Part shown: positions 25,093 to 34,505 of the stretch, one piece after another | Layout of the letters: the number at the start of each line of letters is the position of its first letter | How positions within the stretch are numbered: position 1 is the stretch's first letter | From: JAXMAR01 sp046350295 | GTDB lineage: Bacteria; Planctomycetota; Planctomycetia; Gemmatales; Gemmataceae | Direction: 5' to 3' | Assembly (NCBI GenBank): GCA_046350295.1 | Contig: JAXMAR010000046.1 | Span: 1 to 57,238 of the forward strand | Length of the DNA stretch: 57,238 nt | The notes under the pieces: generated by a model | What the model was told of the DNA's origin: nothing | What the model saw: the letters and a program-made list of their open reading frames with translations, nothing else | Databases searched by the model: none | Made by a program: the position numbers and the translations under genes

Positions 25093-26439
25093 ATGAAACC
25101 GTTGGCGCCTTTTCGTCCGGCCGATTGGCTGGCCTTGCTCCTCGTCCTGGCCGGGGCCGTCGGCGCCCGGGTCGGCTATGTGCTGCTGACGACGGCGGAA
25201 GGCGAAGGGGTCCCCCTCTGGCAGGTGCAGGGAGAGGGTCCGACGAGGGGGGGACGTACCGAGTTCACCGCGCTCGTCGAGGAACTCCGCGCGGAGGGAC
25301 GGTTCGCCGCCCGGGCGCCGCTCTCCGACGATGTCGAGAGCACGGCCCACGTTTCCCCCGGCTATCCCTGGCTCGCCGCCCTTCTGATCCGGCTCGGGAA
25401 CGACGCGCTCTTGCGCTGGTTTCAGTGCGCCCTGGGCGCCGGCGCCGCGGCGCTCCTCTTTCTTTTCGCCCGCCGCGTCTTTCGCAGCCTGGCGGCCGCC
25501 ACCCTCGCCGGCCTGCTCGTCGCGCTTCATCCCTTCGGCATCGTCAACGTCGCCGAACGGGCGGATGGCGTGGTCGCTTCCTTTCTTGTCGCCGCCGCCC
25601 TGTTCCTGGGGGCGCGTGGCAGCCAGACGGGCGGACCGTTCACGAGCCTTCTTTACGGCGCGACGCTCGCCGGCATGGCGCTGGTGCGAGCGCCGTTCCT
25701 GCCTTTCGCGCTGGCCGGACTGGTCTGGTTCCTCGTCGCCTGCCGCGGGCTGCGCCAGGGCTGGCTGCCGGCGCTCCTGGCCTTCCTGGGTCTGGCCAAC
25801 GGCCTGGCGCCCTGGCTGGTGCGGAACGTCAAGGAATTCAACGAACCGCTGCCCGTCGTCTCGTCCACCTGGCTCCATCTCTACGTGGGAAACAACGCGC
25901 GGACGACGGGGGGTCCTCTGGACGAGGCCGAACTGCGCGCGAGCCTGCCGGCGGACCGATTGTCGGCCTTGCTGCGCGAAAAGAACCAGGCGCGACGCTA
26001 CGACATGTTGGCAGACGAGGTGCGCCGCGACCCCGGCGCCTTCTTCGAGCGCCGTTTGCAGACCGGCGCCGCCTTCATCCTGGGTGATACCTGGTTGCGC
26101 GAGCGTCGTCTCGCGCTCGGGCGTCCGCGCGACGACGGTCTTGCGGCGCCGCCATGGCTCGACGACGCCGTCCCCGCCGCGCTTGCCGCGAGTCTTCTTT
26201 TGATGGCGGCGCTCGGCCTCTGGGGCTGGCGTCGCAGCCTCGCCTGGGGGGGCGCCGCCGGCCTGCTCACGCTCGCCGCCGTTCTTCTACCTCTTCCGTA
26301 TCTTCTCGGCCACGCCGGAAGCCTGGCCGGGCCGCGCTTGCCCGTGGACGGGGTCTGGCTGACCTACGCGGCGCTGGCGCTGAGCGGCATTCGAGCGCCC
26401 GGGCCCGGCGCAGCCGAAAAGGATCCCGAAGCGACTTGA
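25093..26439 (+). CDS. GT39-like polytopic membrane glycosyltransferase
   Basis: 448 aa with about ten hydrophobic helices. The N-terminal first loop (LTTAEGEGVPLWQVQGEGP) sits where ArnT/GT39 proteins carry their acidic active-site loop. STAHVSPGYPWLAALLIRLG around residues 85-105 matches the P-G-Y-P feature of the family, whose members move sugars from polyprenyl phosphate to lipids or proteins on the outer face of the membrane. The C-terminal soluble part seen in some relatives is absent. Sugar and acceptor cannot be inferred. It converges on the kinase-PilZ gene with a 6-bp gap. Confidence 0.8.
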   Translation: MKPLAPFRPADWLALLLVLAGAVGARVGYVLLTTAEGEGVPLWQVQGEGPTRGGRTEFTALVEELRAEGRFAARAPLSDDVESTAHVSPGYPWLAALLIRLGNDALLRWFQCALGAGAAALLFLFARRVFRSLAAATLAGLLVALHPFGIVNVAERADGVVASFLVAAALFLGARGSQTGGPFTSLLYGATLAGMALVRAPFLPFALAGLVWFLVACRGLRQGWLPALLAFLGLANGLAPWLVRNVKEFNEPLPVVSSTWLHLYVGNNARTTGGPLDEAELRASLPADRLSALLREKNQARRYDMLADEVRRDPGAFFERRLQTGAAFILGDTWLRERRLALGRPRDDGLAAPPWLDDAVPAALAASLLLMAALGLWGWRRSLAWGGAAGLLTLAAVLLPLPYLLGHAGSLAGPRLPVDGVWLTYAALALSGIRAPGPGAAEKDPEAT

Positions 26440-26445
26440 GCGCCC

Positions 26446-27654
26446 TCACGCGCTGTCCCGCTCGCCCGCCTGCAGCGCCGCCACCGCTTCCTCAGCCAAG
26501 GGCCGCACGAAGGAGCAGCCGACCAGTTGCGTGTCGTTTCTCCCTTGCTTCACCCAGCGGACCAGCGCCAGCTCGGAGCGGGCCGCGCGCGGCAGCCTCA
26601 CTTCCAGTACGGAATGGACCGCGACCGGCCGGGACGTCTCCAGCCGCAGCCCGAGCCGCGAGACGTCGAGGATGGCCGCGTCCAGCCGGCCGCGCAGGTT
26701 TTGATGGAAGGGGACGAACGTGGCGGTGAGATCGACGGCGAAGCGGACACTGGCGCGGCGCTCGCGGCGCGGCCACGCGTCGGGCGCGGGGTTCGGCGTC
26801 GGGGTGGCCTCGTCCGCCATCATCGGCACGCCGGGCTTGTAGTTGCGCAGAACATTGAGGATCTCGATACAGCTGTCGGGTCGCTCGTCCGGGTTGGCGC
26901 GCAAGCTACGGCACACGAGCTCGTCGAGATTCGGATCGAGGTCGGGCAGCAGCAGGCGCAACGGCACGAACTCGTTGAAGAACTTGCGCTGCAGGATCTG
27001 CATGCGGCCGCCGACGCCGAAGGGGAACTTGCCGCCGGTGAGGGCGGCGTACAGGGTGGCGGCGAAGGAGTAGATATCGCAGCGTTGATCGACCTCCTTG
27101 GCGTCCTCGAACTGTTCCGGGGCGCCGTAGTCAATGGTGCCCATGGACTGGCGCGACGCGGTGAGCGGATCGCCGCCGCGGCATTGCTTGAGCAGGCCGA
27201 AGTCGCCGAGCTTGGCCTGGTGGTCGGGGGTGAGGAAGATGCTGCGCGGCTTGATGTCGCGGTGCACCAGATGATTGGCGTGGAGATGGTGCAATCCCTG
27301 GGCCAGCGCAGAAAAACGCCGGCGGCGCTCGGGTGGCAACGGCCCGTGCTCCTGAACGTGCTCGGAAAGGTTGCGGCCCGGAACGTATTCGAGGAGGAGG
27401 AAGGAAGCCTGGCTCGAACGCCGCGCCCCAGCACGCACCAGGTTCGCATGCCGCAGCGGGCGGATGGCGCTGTACGGCGCGCTCGAGCGCCGGAGCAACT
27501 CCGGCTCGAGTCGGGCCCGATCAAGCGCAGCCTTGAGCGCCGCGAGCTTGCCGCTGACCCGGTGCCGCACCTTGTACACGGTGGCGCTGCCCCCGCGGCC
27601 CAGCACGCTGAGCACGTCGAACGGGCCAAATGCCATCGCCGGGGCGTCATTCAT
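26446..27654 (-). CDS. Serine/threonine protein kinase fused to a PilZ domain
   Basis: 402 aa. The kinase lobe has GRGGSATV (19-26), Lys41 on strand 3, HRDIKPRS (131-138), DFG (151-153) and APE (178-180). In the catalytic loop the usual Asn is Ser138 (HRD-x-K-x-x-S), a change that weakens metal binding in other kinases. After a Pro-rich linker, residues of about 297-385 resemble a PilZ domain, with Arg-rich RRERRASVRF and DVSRLGLRL in place of the RxxxR and (D/N)xSxxG motifs that bind cyclic di-GMP. It is divergent from the 1212-aa kinase-cyclase gene. No membrane segment is seen. c-di-GMP control of phosphorylation is an inference. Confidence 0.9.
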   Translation of the reverse strand: MNDAPAMAFGPFDVLSVLGRGGSATVYKVRHRVSGKLAALKAALDRARLEPELLRRSSAPYSAIRPLRHANLVRAGARRSSQASFLLLEYVPGRNLSEHVQEHGPLPPERRRRFSALAQGLHHLHANHLVHRDIKPRSIFLTPDHQAKLGDFGLLKQCRGGDPLTASRQSMGTIDYGAPEQFEDAKEVDQRCDIYSFAATLYAALTGGKFPFGVGGRMQILQRKFFNEFVPLRLLLPDLDPNLDELVCRSLRANPDERPDSCIEILNVLRNYKPGVPMMADEATPTPNPAPDAWPRRERRASVRFAVDLTATFVPFHQNLRGRLDAAILDVSRLGLRLETSRPVAVHSVLEVRLPRAARSELALVRWVKQGRNDTQLVGCSFVRPLAEEAVAALQAGERDSA

Positions 27655-27820
27655 GTCGGAAGACTCAGGGGCACGAAACTTTAGGCCGCGCTTCGGCTGT
27701 TGTCAATTTTGCCGATTCTGTTGCAAATGCCGCCTGGCGCGTTGTGGGAACGCCGCAGTCCGAGACGCACGCATCACACTCCACTCACCAACGGCTCCTT
27801 ACGCTCCATAAACTCTCCCC

Positions 27821-30800
27821 ATGGACCACGGGCCCAGCGAAGCGCATGGTGTCGCCGGTTTCCAGATCGTCGGCTCCCTCGGAATCGGCGCCGATGGAGC
27901 GCGGTGGGAGGCGCGCGACGACACGTCGGGGCGCCCGGTGGAGCTGCGCCTCCTGCACGCGGACAAAACGCAGCCACGCTGGGCGGCGCTCGTGAAACGC
28001 TTGCGGCTGTGCGCCATGCTGCGGCAACCCGCGATCCTGCCGATCCTGAACCTTCAACTCGACGATGAGCCGGCGTTCCTCGTCACCGAGCTGCGGCCAG
28101 CACGGACACTCGCCGAGAACGCCGCGCCGCTCGGTCCCGACGAACTCCTGGGCCTGCTCCGGCGCCTGGTGGAGGCGCTCGCGGCAGCGCATCGCCTGGG
28201 CGTCACCCATGGCCGCCTGTCGCCGGGCACGATCTTCGGCGGCCTTGACGCGCCGCTGCTCGATCTCACCGGCCTGGACCTCGACGCGTCCAGCCCCGCC
28301 CAGCGTGATCTCGAAAGCGCCTGCCTGGCGCCCGAGATCCGGGCGGGAAAGCCGGCGGAGCCGGCGAGCGACCTGTTCGCGCTGGGCGTGGTCATCGGCC
28401 GGCTCTGGCGTGGCGCCCTCTTGCCGGCGGGGTGGAAAGGGAGCGATGGGTCGTTCTTCGCCTCCGTGCTCGAAGACTTGCTGGCGGAAGACCCGGCGGA
28501 GCGGCCCAGCGCCGCGGACCTCGTGGCGCGGATCGAAGCAAGCGTGGAGGCGAGCCGGGCGCCGGTGAAAGCGACGCGCGAAGTCGACGTGCAGGCGACG
28601 CAGCTGCTGGAAGCGCCGCCGGCCACAGCGGCGGCACGGGAGACCAGGCCGGGGCGCCTGGGCCGCTTTCAACTGCAGGAGATGCTCGGCGAAGGGGGGC
28701 TGGGGCGCGTCTTCCGCGGCGTCGACATCGCGGACGGCACGGTCGCCGCGGTGAAGATCCTGCACACGCATCTGGCGTCCCGGCCCCAGATCATCAAGCG
28801 CTTCCACAAGGAGGCGCGCCTGCTCGGCGAGATCAACAACCCGTTCATCGTCAACCTGCTCGAAGTCAACCAGGACGCGGACACGCACTTCCTCGCCCTC
28901 GAATTCGTCGATGGCGTCAGCCTGCACCGCGTGCTGCGCGACCGCGCGTTCTGCCCCGCCGGCCACCTCGACGAACCCGCCGCCCTCGCCCTGGCCATGG
29001 ACCTGGCGCGCGCCCTTGCCGACGCCCATCAGCGCGGCATCATCCACCGCGACATCAAGCCGCAGAACATCATGCTGCGGCGCGGCTCGGAGCTGTTCGC
29101 CCGCATCACGGGAGAGGTCAAGGACGCTTCGATCCCCCCCTCGGGCGGCGTCAAGTTGTGCGACTTCGGCCTGGCTCGCCACGTCGTCGAAACCGATTCG
29201 CTGCACATGACCCAGGAAGGTGTCCCGCTCGGCACGCCGCTCTACATGTCCCCCGAGCAGGCGGCCGGGAAGACGCGGCTGACGCCCGGGACGGACATCT
29301 ACGCCCTGGGGGCCACGCTCTACCACGTCGTCGCGGGCCGGCCGCCGTTCCAGGGGGACACGGCGCTTGCCCTGAGTTTGAGCCACGCCAACGAGGCGGC
29401 GCCCCCCTTGAAACAGTTTCGGCCGGATGTTTCGGACGGGCTGTGCCGCGTCATCGAGCGCTGCCTGGCGAAGCGGCCGGAGGACCGCTTCGAGGACGGC
29501 GGCGATCTCCTCGAAGAGCTCGAGCGGCTGGCGCGGGGGGAGCCGGCGAACATCGTCTTGCATCCGCAGCTACCCAAGACCGAGCGCGGCGTGCGCGAGT
29601 ATGTCTGGACCTTCGAGCTGCAAGCCGCGCCAGAGTCGCTCTGGCCCTATGTCTCGAACACGGAGCGACTCAACCGGGCGGTCGGCATCCCGGCCGTCGA
29701 ATTCACCGCGCAGCCCGGGGCGGCGGGCGCGGGGATCGACGTGCTGCCGGGCGTCGAGCGCTACGGGCAATTCCGCAAGGCGGGCATCACGAACGTCTGG
29801 CGCGAGCACCCCTTCGAGTGGGTGGAGGGCCGCCGGCTCGGCGTGTTGCGCGAATATTCGAGCGGTGTGTTCAAGTGGTTGGCGAGCACCACCGAGCTGG
29901 AGCGCCTGGCGACCGGGGGCACGCGGCTGACGCATCATGTCCGCATCGAGCCGCGCAACTTCCTCGGCAAGGTCGTGTGCGCGATCGAGGTCGGCTTCAA
30001 GGGCCGCCGCGCCGTCGAGCGTGTCTATCGCCGCATCGACGCGTTCGTGATGGGCCGGCTGGCGGAGGGGACCGGCGCCGATCCGTTCGAGAAGCCCGCC
30101 GGACTGGGACAAGCGCAGCGGCGGCGGCTGAGCGAGCTGATCGATCGGCTCGTCAAGCAGGGCGTGACACCCGAGATCGCGCAGGCGCTGGAGCATTTCG
30201 TGCAGGAGGCGCCCGACCAGGAGGCGGCGCGGATCAGGCCGCTGGCGCTGGCGCGGCGACTCGACGTCGCCGAGGACGCGCTGATCGCCGCATGCCTGTA
30301 CGGAGCCCGCGCGGGATTGCTGACGCTGCTGTGGGACATCGTCTGCCCCATCTGCCGCATCCCGGCCGGGATCGTGGAGACGCTCAAGGCCCTCCAGGAG
30401 CACGGGCACTGTCCGGCGTGCCAGGCCGACTTCCCGCTCGATTTCGGCTCGTCGGTCGAGCTGATCTTCCGCGTCCACCCGTCGCTCCGCAGCGTGGAGA
30501 CGCGGAGCTACTGCATCGGCGGCCCGGCCCATTCGCCGCACGTCGTCGCGCAGGTGCGCGTCGCTCCCGGCGAGACTTTTCGCCTCGATTTGCAGCTGGG
30601 CGAAGGCGCCTATCGTCTGCGCGGCCCGCAGCTGCCCGAGGCGATCGACCTGACGCTGGAGCCCGGCTCGATCCTGACGCGCCTGGCCGCCGTCATCCCG
30701 AACGACTTCCGCAAGCGCACCGGCAAGCGCGAGCCGGTCCGCATGCAGCCGGGCCGGCAACGCCTCACGCTCACCAACCGTCACGCGGCCGAGGTGCTGC

Positions 30801-31459
30801 TGCGCGTCGAGCGCACGGCCCAGCGCACGGACGCGCTGACCGCCGCCCGCGCCTCGACGCTGGCGCTGTTCCGCGAGCTGTTCCCGCGCGAGGTGCTCGA
30901 TTCCGGCCGCCTCGCCAGCGTCGCGGCGGTGACGTTCGTCGCCATCGATCTGGGCAAGGCGGCACGGCTGGAGGAACAAGGGAACGTCTATGAGCGGCTG
31001 GGGGAGGCGAAGGCGTTCTCGCTCTTGCAAGACGTGCTCGACGCCGCGGAGCGCACGGCGCGGGGGCACGGCGGGACCGTGATCAAGACGCTCGGGGACG
31101 CCATGCTGCTGGCGTTCGACGACAAGGTGCGCGCGGCGCGGGGAGCGCTCGAGTTCCTGGAACAGGGCTTGGCCGGAGTGGCGCAGCGCCGGCCGCGTGA
31201 GAAGGACTTGCTGGACCAGGCCCGAGCCGTCGCGCATCACGGCCCGGCGCTGGCGACGACGCAGAACAGCCGCCTCGACTACTTCGGGACGACCGTGCAG
31301 CAGACGCTGAACGCGCTGCGCGGCGCCCCGAGCGGATTGACGTTACTGAGCGAGATGGCGGCGGATGCGGAAGTGATGGCTCTCCTGCGGGAACGCTTCG
31401 GCGAGCGGCTCGAAGTGACGGGGACGGCGAGCCGGATGACCGTGCGCGCTCGCCCCTGA
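27821..31459 (+). CDS. Pseudokinase-kinase-SRPBCC-DUF5939-nucleotidyl cyclase fusion
   Basis: 1212 aa, cytoplasmic. Residues 10-240 are a kinase-like domain lacking catalytic residues (HGRLSPGT instead of HRDLKPxN, DLT instead of DFG). Residues 281-570 are an intact Ser/Thr kinase: GEGGLGRV 290-297, Lys312, HRDIKPQN 409-416, DFG 448-450. Residues of about 590-745 resemble an SRPBCC/START-type ligand pocket. A DUF5939-like part follows, with CPIC and CPAC zinc-type pairs (842-867). A class III cyclase domain (about 1030-1205) retains metal-site Asp1043 and Asp1093 and Lys1089. The usual N-x3-R transition-state motif reads TVQQTLNAL, so cyclase activity is doubtful. Confidence 0.9.
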   Translation: MDHGPSEAHGVAGFQIVGSLGIGADGARWEARDDTSGRPVELRLLHADKTQPRWAALVKRLRLCAMLRQPAILPILNLQLDDEPAFLVTELRPARTLAENAAPLGPDELLGLLRRLVEALAAAHRLGVTHGRLSPGTIFGGLDAPLLDLTGLDLDASSPAQRDLESACLAPEIRAGKPAEPASDLFALGVVIGRLWRGALLPAGWKGSDGSFFASVLEDLLAEDPAERPSAADLVARIEASVEASRAPVKATREVDVQATQLLEAPPATAAARETRPGRLGRFQLQEMLGEGGLGRVFRGVDIADGTVAAVKILHTHLASRPQIIKRFHKEARLLGEINNPFIVNLLEVNQDADTHFLALEFVDGVSLHRVLRDRAFCPAGHLDEPAALALAMDLARALADAHQRGIIHRDIKPQNIMLRRGSELFARITGEVKDASIPPSGGVKLCDFGLARHVVETDSLHMTQEGVPLGTPLYMSPEQAAGKTRLTPGTDIYALGATLYHVVAGRPPFQGDTALALSLSHANEAAPPLKQFRPDVSDGLCRVIERCLAKRPEDRFEDGGDLLEELERLARGEPANIVLHPQLPKTERGVREYVWTFELQAAPESLWPYVSNTERLNRAVGIPAVEFTAQPGAAGAGIDVLPGVERYGQFRKAGITNVWREHPFEWVEGRRLGVLREYSSGVFKWLASTTELERLATGGTRLTHHVRIEPRNFLGKVVCAIEVGFKGRRAVERVYRRIDAFVMGRLAEGTGADPFEKPAGLGQAQRRRLSELIDRLVKQGVTPEIAQALEHFVQEAPDQEAARIRPLALARRLDVAEDALIAACLYGARAGLLTLLWDIVCPICRIPAGIVETLKALQEHGHCPACQADFPLDFGSSVELIFRVHPSLRSVETRSYCIGGPAHSPHVVAQVRVAPGETFRLDLQLGEGAYRLRGPQLPEAIDLTLEPGSILTRLAAVIPNDFRKRTGKREPVRMQPGRQRLTLTNRHAAEVLLRVERTAQRTDALTAARASTLALFRELFPREVLDSGRLASVAAVTFVAIDLGKAARLEEQGNVYERLGEAKAFSLLQDVLDAAERTARGHGGTVIKTLGDAMLLAFDDKVRAARGALEFLEQGLAGVAQRRPREKDLLDQARAVAHHGPALATTQNSRLDYFGTTVQQTLNALRGAPSGLTLLSEMAADAEVMALLRERFGERLEVTGTASRMTVRARP

Positions 31460-31474
31460 GTTTTCGGGCGCCGA

Positions 31475-32932
31475 CTACGCCCGCTGCAAGCGCGCCGTCC
31501 AGTCATCCATCCGCTTGCCGATGTCCTTGTAGCCGAAGTCAAGGTTGGCGAGCTCGCACGCGGTGTCGACGGCGCGCTGGAAGTCCCCCGTTTCGGCGTA
31601 GCCGGTGGCGAGTTGGAAAAGGATCTCCTTGCGGAGCTGGTCTTCGCCGGGGCCCAGGTGCTTGAGCGCTTCCTCGAAGTTGCGCTGGGCCAGGCGCCAG
31701 TTCTTGCGGGCGTTGAAGCAGAAGCCGAGGTAGACGAGGACCTTGCCTTGCAGCCGCGGGTCACCGCGCAAGGCTTGCAGCTCGCGGATCGCCTCGTCGA
31801 CCTGCCCCGTCTTGAGCAGGCGGACCCCCATCTCCAGCTTGAAGGAGCCGTCGGTCGGGAAGCGGTCGGCCTTGCGGCGAAAATAGTCCAGCTCGCGTGT
31901 CTGGATCTCCTTGGTGAGGCGGGCGCGGATCGCTTGCAGCTCGGCGTCGTCGGGATTCTGCGCCAACCTCGCCTCCGTCAGGGCCAGATCGCGACGGAAG
32001 GGCTCGATGTCCAGGTCGACCAGCTCCATCGCCAGCTCGAAGGCGGCGCCGGTGGCTCCCAGCCCCTCCTCGAGCACGGCCCGCGCCTGATCGAAACGAT
32101 CGGCCCGGCGGTACAGATTCGCCAAGTGCAGGTAGCCGTTGGCGTTGGTCGGATTGTTGTCGATCTTGATGCGGAGCGCGCGCGCCTCGCGCTCGGTCCG
32201 GTCCGCGTAAGCCGGCAGCTGCTGTTCCGTCTGCTCGAGCGGCTGCTGGTCGACGGCGGTTTCGGCCATGGGGGATAGGGCGGAACGACCCGTCGACTGC
32301 CCGTGGATCGCTTCCTCGTATTTGCCCTTGGCGATGGTCGACTGGGCGGCGAGGTCCTTGTGCTTGCTCGCCGCTTCCTGATCGCCCGGATTGGCCTTGC
32401 GGACGAGGTCCCAGAGGGCCATGGCCTGGGTGAACTGGCCGCGCTTCTCGTAAAGGCGGGCCATGGGCCGGTTGACCTTGGGATTGTTCGGTTGATCCAG
32501 GCGAGCCTGGTCGAGGGTCCAGAGGGCCATCTCGGGCAGGTCGAGGGCCTCGAAGGCTTCGGCCATCGCGAGCTGGGCGCCGAGGTCCCAGGGATTGCGG
32601 AAGAGGATCTGTTCCGCCTCATCGAGAACGCGGAGCCAGTCCCCTTTCATTCCGGCTTTCTTGAGACGGAGCCGCGCCGGCAGGCCGCTCAGAAAGGCGA
32701 GCGCTTGCCCGGAGCCCTTGTCGTTGTATTTTGCTTTCTGGGCTTTGCGGAGCGTCTGCCGGTAGACGGGGGTGACGGGATCGAGCTTGCAGCAGGACAG
32801 GAGGAGCTGGATGGCGTAGTCGAGGTTGTCCTCTTTCAGGACCTGGTTGGCGCGCTCGTACTGTCCCGCGGCCGCCCGGCGTTGCTCGGCGCTGACTTTC
32901 GGCAGGCGCGAACGCGGCGTGGGGTCGGGCAT
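31475..32932 (-). CDS. TPR-repeat protein
   Basis: 485 aa made of tetratricopeptide-like helix pairs throughout, such as GQYERANQVLKEDNLDYAIQLL, MALWTLDQARLDQPNNPKV and LYEKRGQFTQAMALWDLVRKANPG, ending with KNWRLAQRNFEEALKHLGPG. The repeats form a superhelical peptide-binding scaffold. A less ordered segment around residues 210-250 (STGRSALSPMAETAVDQQ) interrupts them. No signal peptide or membrane helix is seen. It converges on the kinase-cyclase gene with a 15-bp gap. Cytoplasmic adaptor role inferred; the partner is unknown. Confidence 0.9.
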   Translation of the reverse strand: MPDPTPRSRLPKVSAEQRRAAAGQYERANQVLKEDNLDYAIQLLLSCCKLDPVTPVYRQTLRKAQKAKYNDKGSGQALAFLSGLPARLRLKKAGMKGDWLRVLDEAEQILFRNPWDLGAQLAMAEAFEALDLPEMALWTLDQARLDQPNNPKVNRPMARLYEKRGQFTQAMALWDLVRKANPGDQEAASKHKDLAAQSTIAKGKYEEAIHGQSTGRSALSPMAETAVDQQPLEQTEQQLPAYADRTEREARALRIKIDNNPTNANGYLHLANLYRRADRFDQARAVLEEGLGATGAAFELAMELVDLDIEPFRRDLALTEARLAQNPDDAELQAIRARLTKEIQTRELDYFRRKADRFPTDGSFKLEMGVRLLKTGQVDEAIRELQALRGDPRLQGKVLVYLGFCFNARKNWRLAQRNFEEALKHLGPGEDQLRKEILFQLATGYAETGDFQRAVDTACELANLDFGYKDIGKRMDDWTARLQRA

Positions 32933-33075
32933 GGAGAGATTTCCTCGGCGGGAAAGGAGCGGACTGCCTGCGTATCAGCGTACCACACGCGGGCGTGGAA
33001 GCAAGCGCCTGCCTGGGCGCTGCGGCGCTGCGGCGCAGGGCGGGGCGAAATACATCATCTTCAAAAGGAACGACC

Positions 33076-34167
33076 ATGTCGCCCGGCGCGACGACGCCAA
33101 CGACCACTTTCGAAGGGGACGGCCCTCCCGCCGCCGGCGCTCCTCGCCGCGACGACCCCGTCGACCTCCTCCGCGGCATTGCCGTCGTCACGATGATCGC
33201 GGCGAACCTCTCCGCCAAGGCGCTGCGTGAGCCGCATCCCTTCTGGCTCCGCATCTACGGCTCCTTCGCGGCGCCGCTGTTTGTGCTGCTTGCCGGCATG
33301 ATGATCGTGCACGCGCGGCGTGTTCGAGGCCGGGGCCTGCTCTACGTCGCGCGGCGCGGCCTGCAACTCATCGCGGCGGGGGTCTTGATCGATGTCGCCT
33401 TCGAGCGCATCTATCCCTTCACCAGCATGGACGTGCTCTACCTCATCGGCGTCGCGCTGCCGCTCGGCTACCTGTGCCTGCGTTTGCCCGGCGCCGTCCG
33501 CTGGGGCCTGGCCCTGGCGGTATTCGCGGCGGCGCCGCTGCTCCAAGACCGGCTCGGTTACAGTGAGTATCCGACCGAGTATGAGCTGGATGGAGAACTG
33601 GTCGAAGAAAGCGCCGATTCTCCGGTGAAGACGAGCATCGCCGCCCATGTCTTCTTCGACGGCTGGTTCCCGCTCCTGCCCTGGTTCGGGTTCGCGCTGG
33701 TCGGCCTCAACCTGGCGGATTGGCGCTGGAAGCAAGGGCGCCCGCGCTCGTTCGCCACGCTGCTTGTGCTGGCGGCAAGCCTTCTCTTCCTCGGCGCCGG
33801 AGGAGCGCTTGGCTGGTTCTTTCCCGGCCCCCTCCTGACGCGCGGCGGCTACAGCGAACTGTTCTATCCGCCGAGGGCCTGGTATCTCGTCACGGCCTGC
33901 GGCGTGATCCTGCTGCTCTTCTGCGCGGTCGATTGCTTGCCGCCTCTGAAATCCCTCGACCCGCTGCGCGTCCTCGGCCAGCACGCCTTTTTCGTCTATA
34001 TCCTGCACCGCGGCATCATCGCGCTCGTCATTCCCGAACGCGCCGGCAGGAACCGGATGCCCGCGTTCCTCCTCACCTACGCGGCTCTGCTCGCCGTGTG
34101 CATCCTCAGCGCGTACGCGCTGCGTTGGGGCCGCACGCTCCTGCGCAAGATCAACGCGGAACGATGA
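33076..34167 (+). CDS. Polytopic membrane protein of the HGSNAT/DUF1624 acyltransferase type
   Basis: 363 aa. The N-terminal RRDDPVDLLRGIAVVTMIAANL is the signature region of heparan-alpha-glucosaminide N-acetyltransferase-like and related membrane acyltransferases. About nine further hydrophobic helices follow, and HAFFVYILHRGIIAL near the C-terminus fits the same superfamily. These enzymes carry acetyl groups across the membrane onto sugars or other acceptors. The ATG at 33076 has AAAGGAA upstream; the longer open frame is not protein-like. It overlaps the convergent zinc-ribbon gene by 17 bp. The acceptor is unknown. Confidence 0.82.
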   Translation: MSPGATTPTTTFEGDGPPAAGAPRRDDPVDLLRGIAVVTMIAANLSAKALREPHPFWLRIYGSFAAPLFVLLAGMMIVHARRVRGRGLLYVARRGLQLIAAGVLIDVAFERIYPFTSMDVLYLIGVALPLGYLCLRLPGAVRWGLALAVFAAAPLLQDRLGYSEYPTEYELDGELVEESADSPVKTSIAAHVFFDGWFPLLPWFGFALVGLNLADWRWKQGRPRSFATLLVLAASLLFLGAGGALGWFFPGPLLTRGGYSELFYPPRAWYLVTACGVILLLFCAVDCLPPLKSLDPLRVLGQHAFFVYILHRGIIALVIPERAGRNRMPAFLLTYAALLAVCILSAYALRWGRTLLRKINAER

Positions 34168-34492
34168 CGTAGCCCGTCAGCGGCAGGATGATGATATTCA
34201 GCAGCAGAATGATGCCGACCCAGATGACCCAGCCGGGGAGGCCGGGCGCCGGGTCGTGGTAGGTCCGGCTGGCCGGGTCGTATACTTCCTGGCGCCGATC
34301 GGGGCCGGGCTGCGGCTTGCTGAGTCCCTCCACTTGCCGGATGTCCCGTTCGTCGTCGGTGACCGTCCCTTCGGAGTACGGTTGCGGAATGACCAAAGGC
34401 TTGCCGCACCAGGCGCAAGTCCCGCCCGCGCCGGCCAACGCGTTGTCGACCCGGTACTGATACTTGCACGAGCGGCAATTGAACTGAATCAT
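34151..34492 (-). CDS. Zinc-ribbon protein with C-terminal membrane anchor
   Basis: 113 aa. The N-terminus (MIQFNCRSCKYQYRVDNALA) with CAWCGK at about residue 31 forms a two-Cys-pair zinc ribbon of the type common in planctomycete membrane proteins. A Gln/Pro/Asp-rich linker leads to a C-terminal hydrophobic helix (WVIWVGIILLLNIIILPLTGYV). It lies 13 bp after the membrane protein gene upstream, so the two likely share a transcript. Its 3' end overlaps the convergent acyltransferase-like gene by 17 bp. Confidence 0.82.
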   Translation of the reverse strand: MIQFNCRSCKYQYRVDNALAGAGGTCAWCGKPLVIPQPYSEGTVTDDERDIRQVEGLSKPQPGPDRRQEVYDPASRTYHDPAPGLPGWVIWVGIILLLNIIILPLTGYVIVPR

Positions 34493-34505
34493 GGGCGTCC
34501 TCGCG

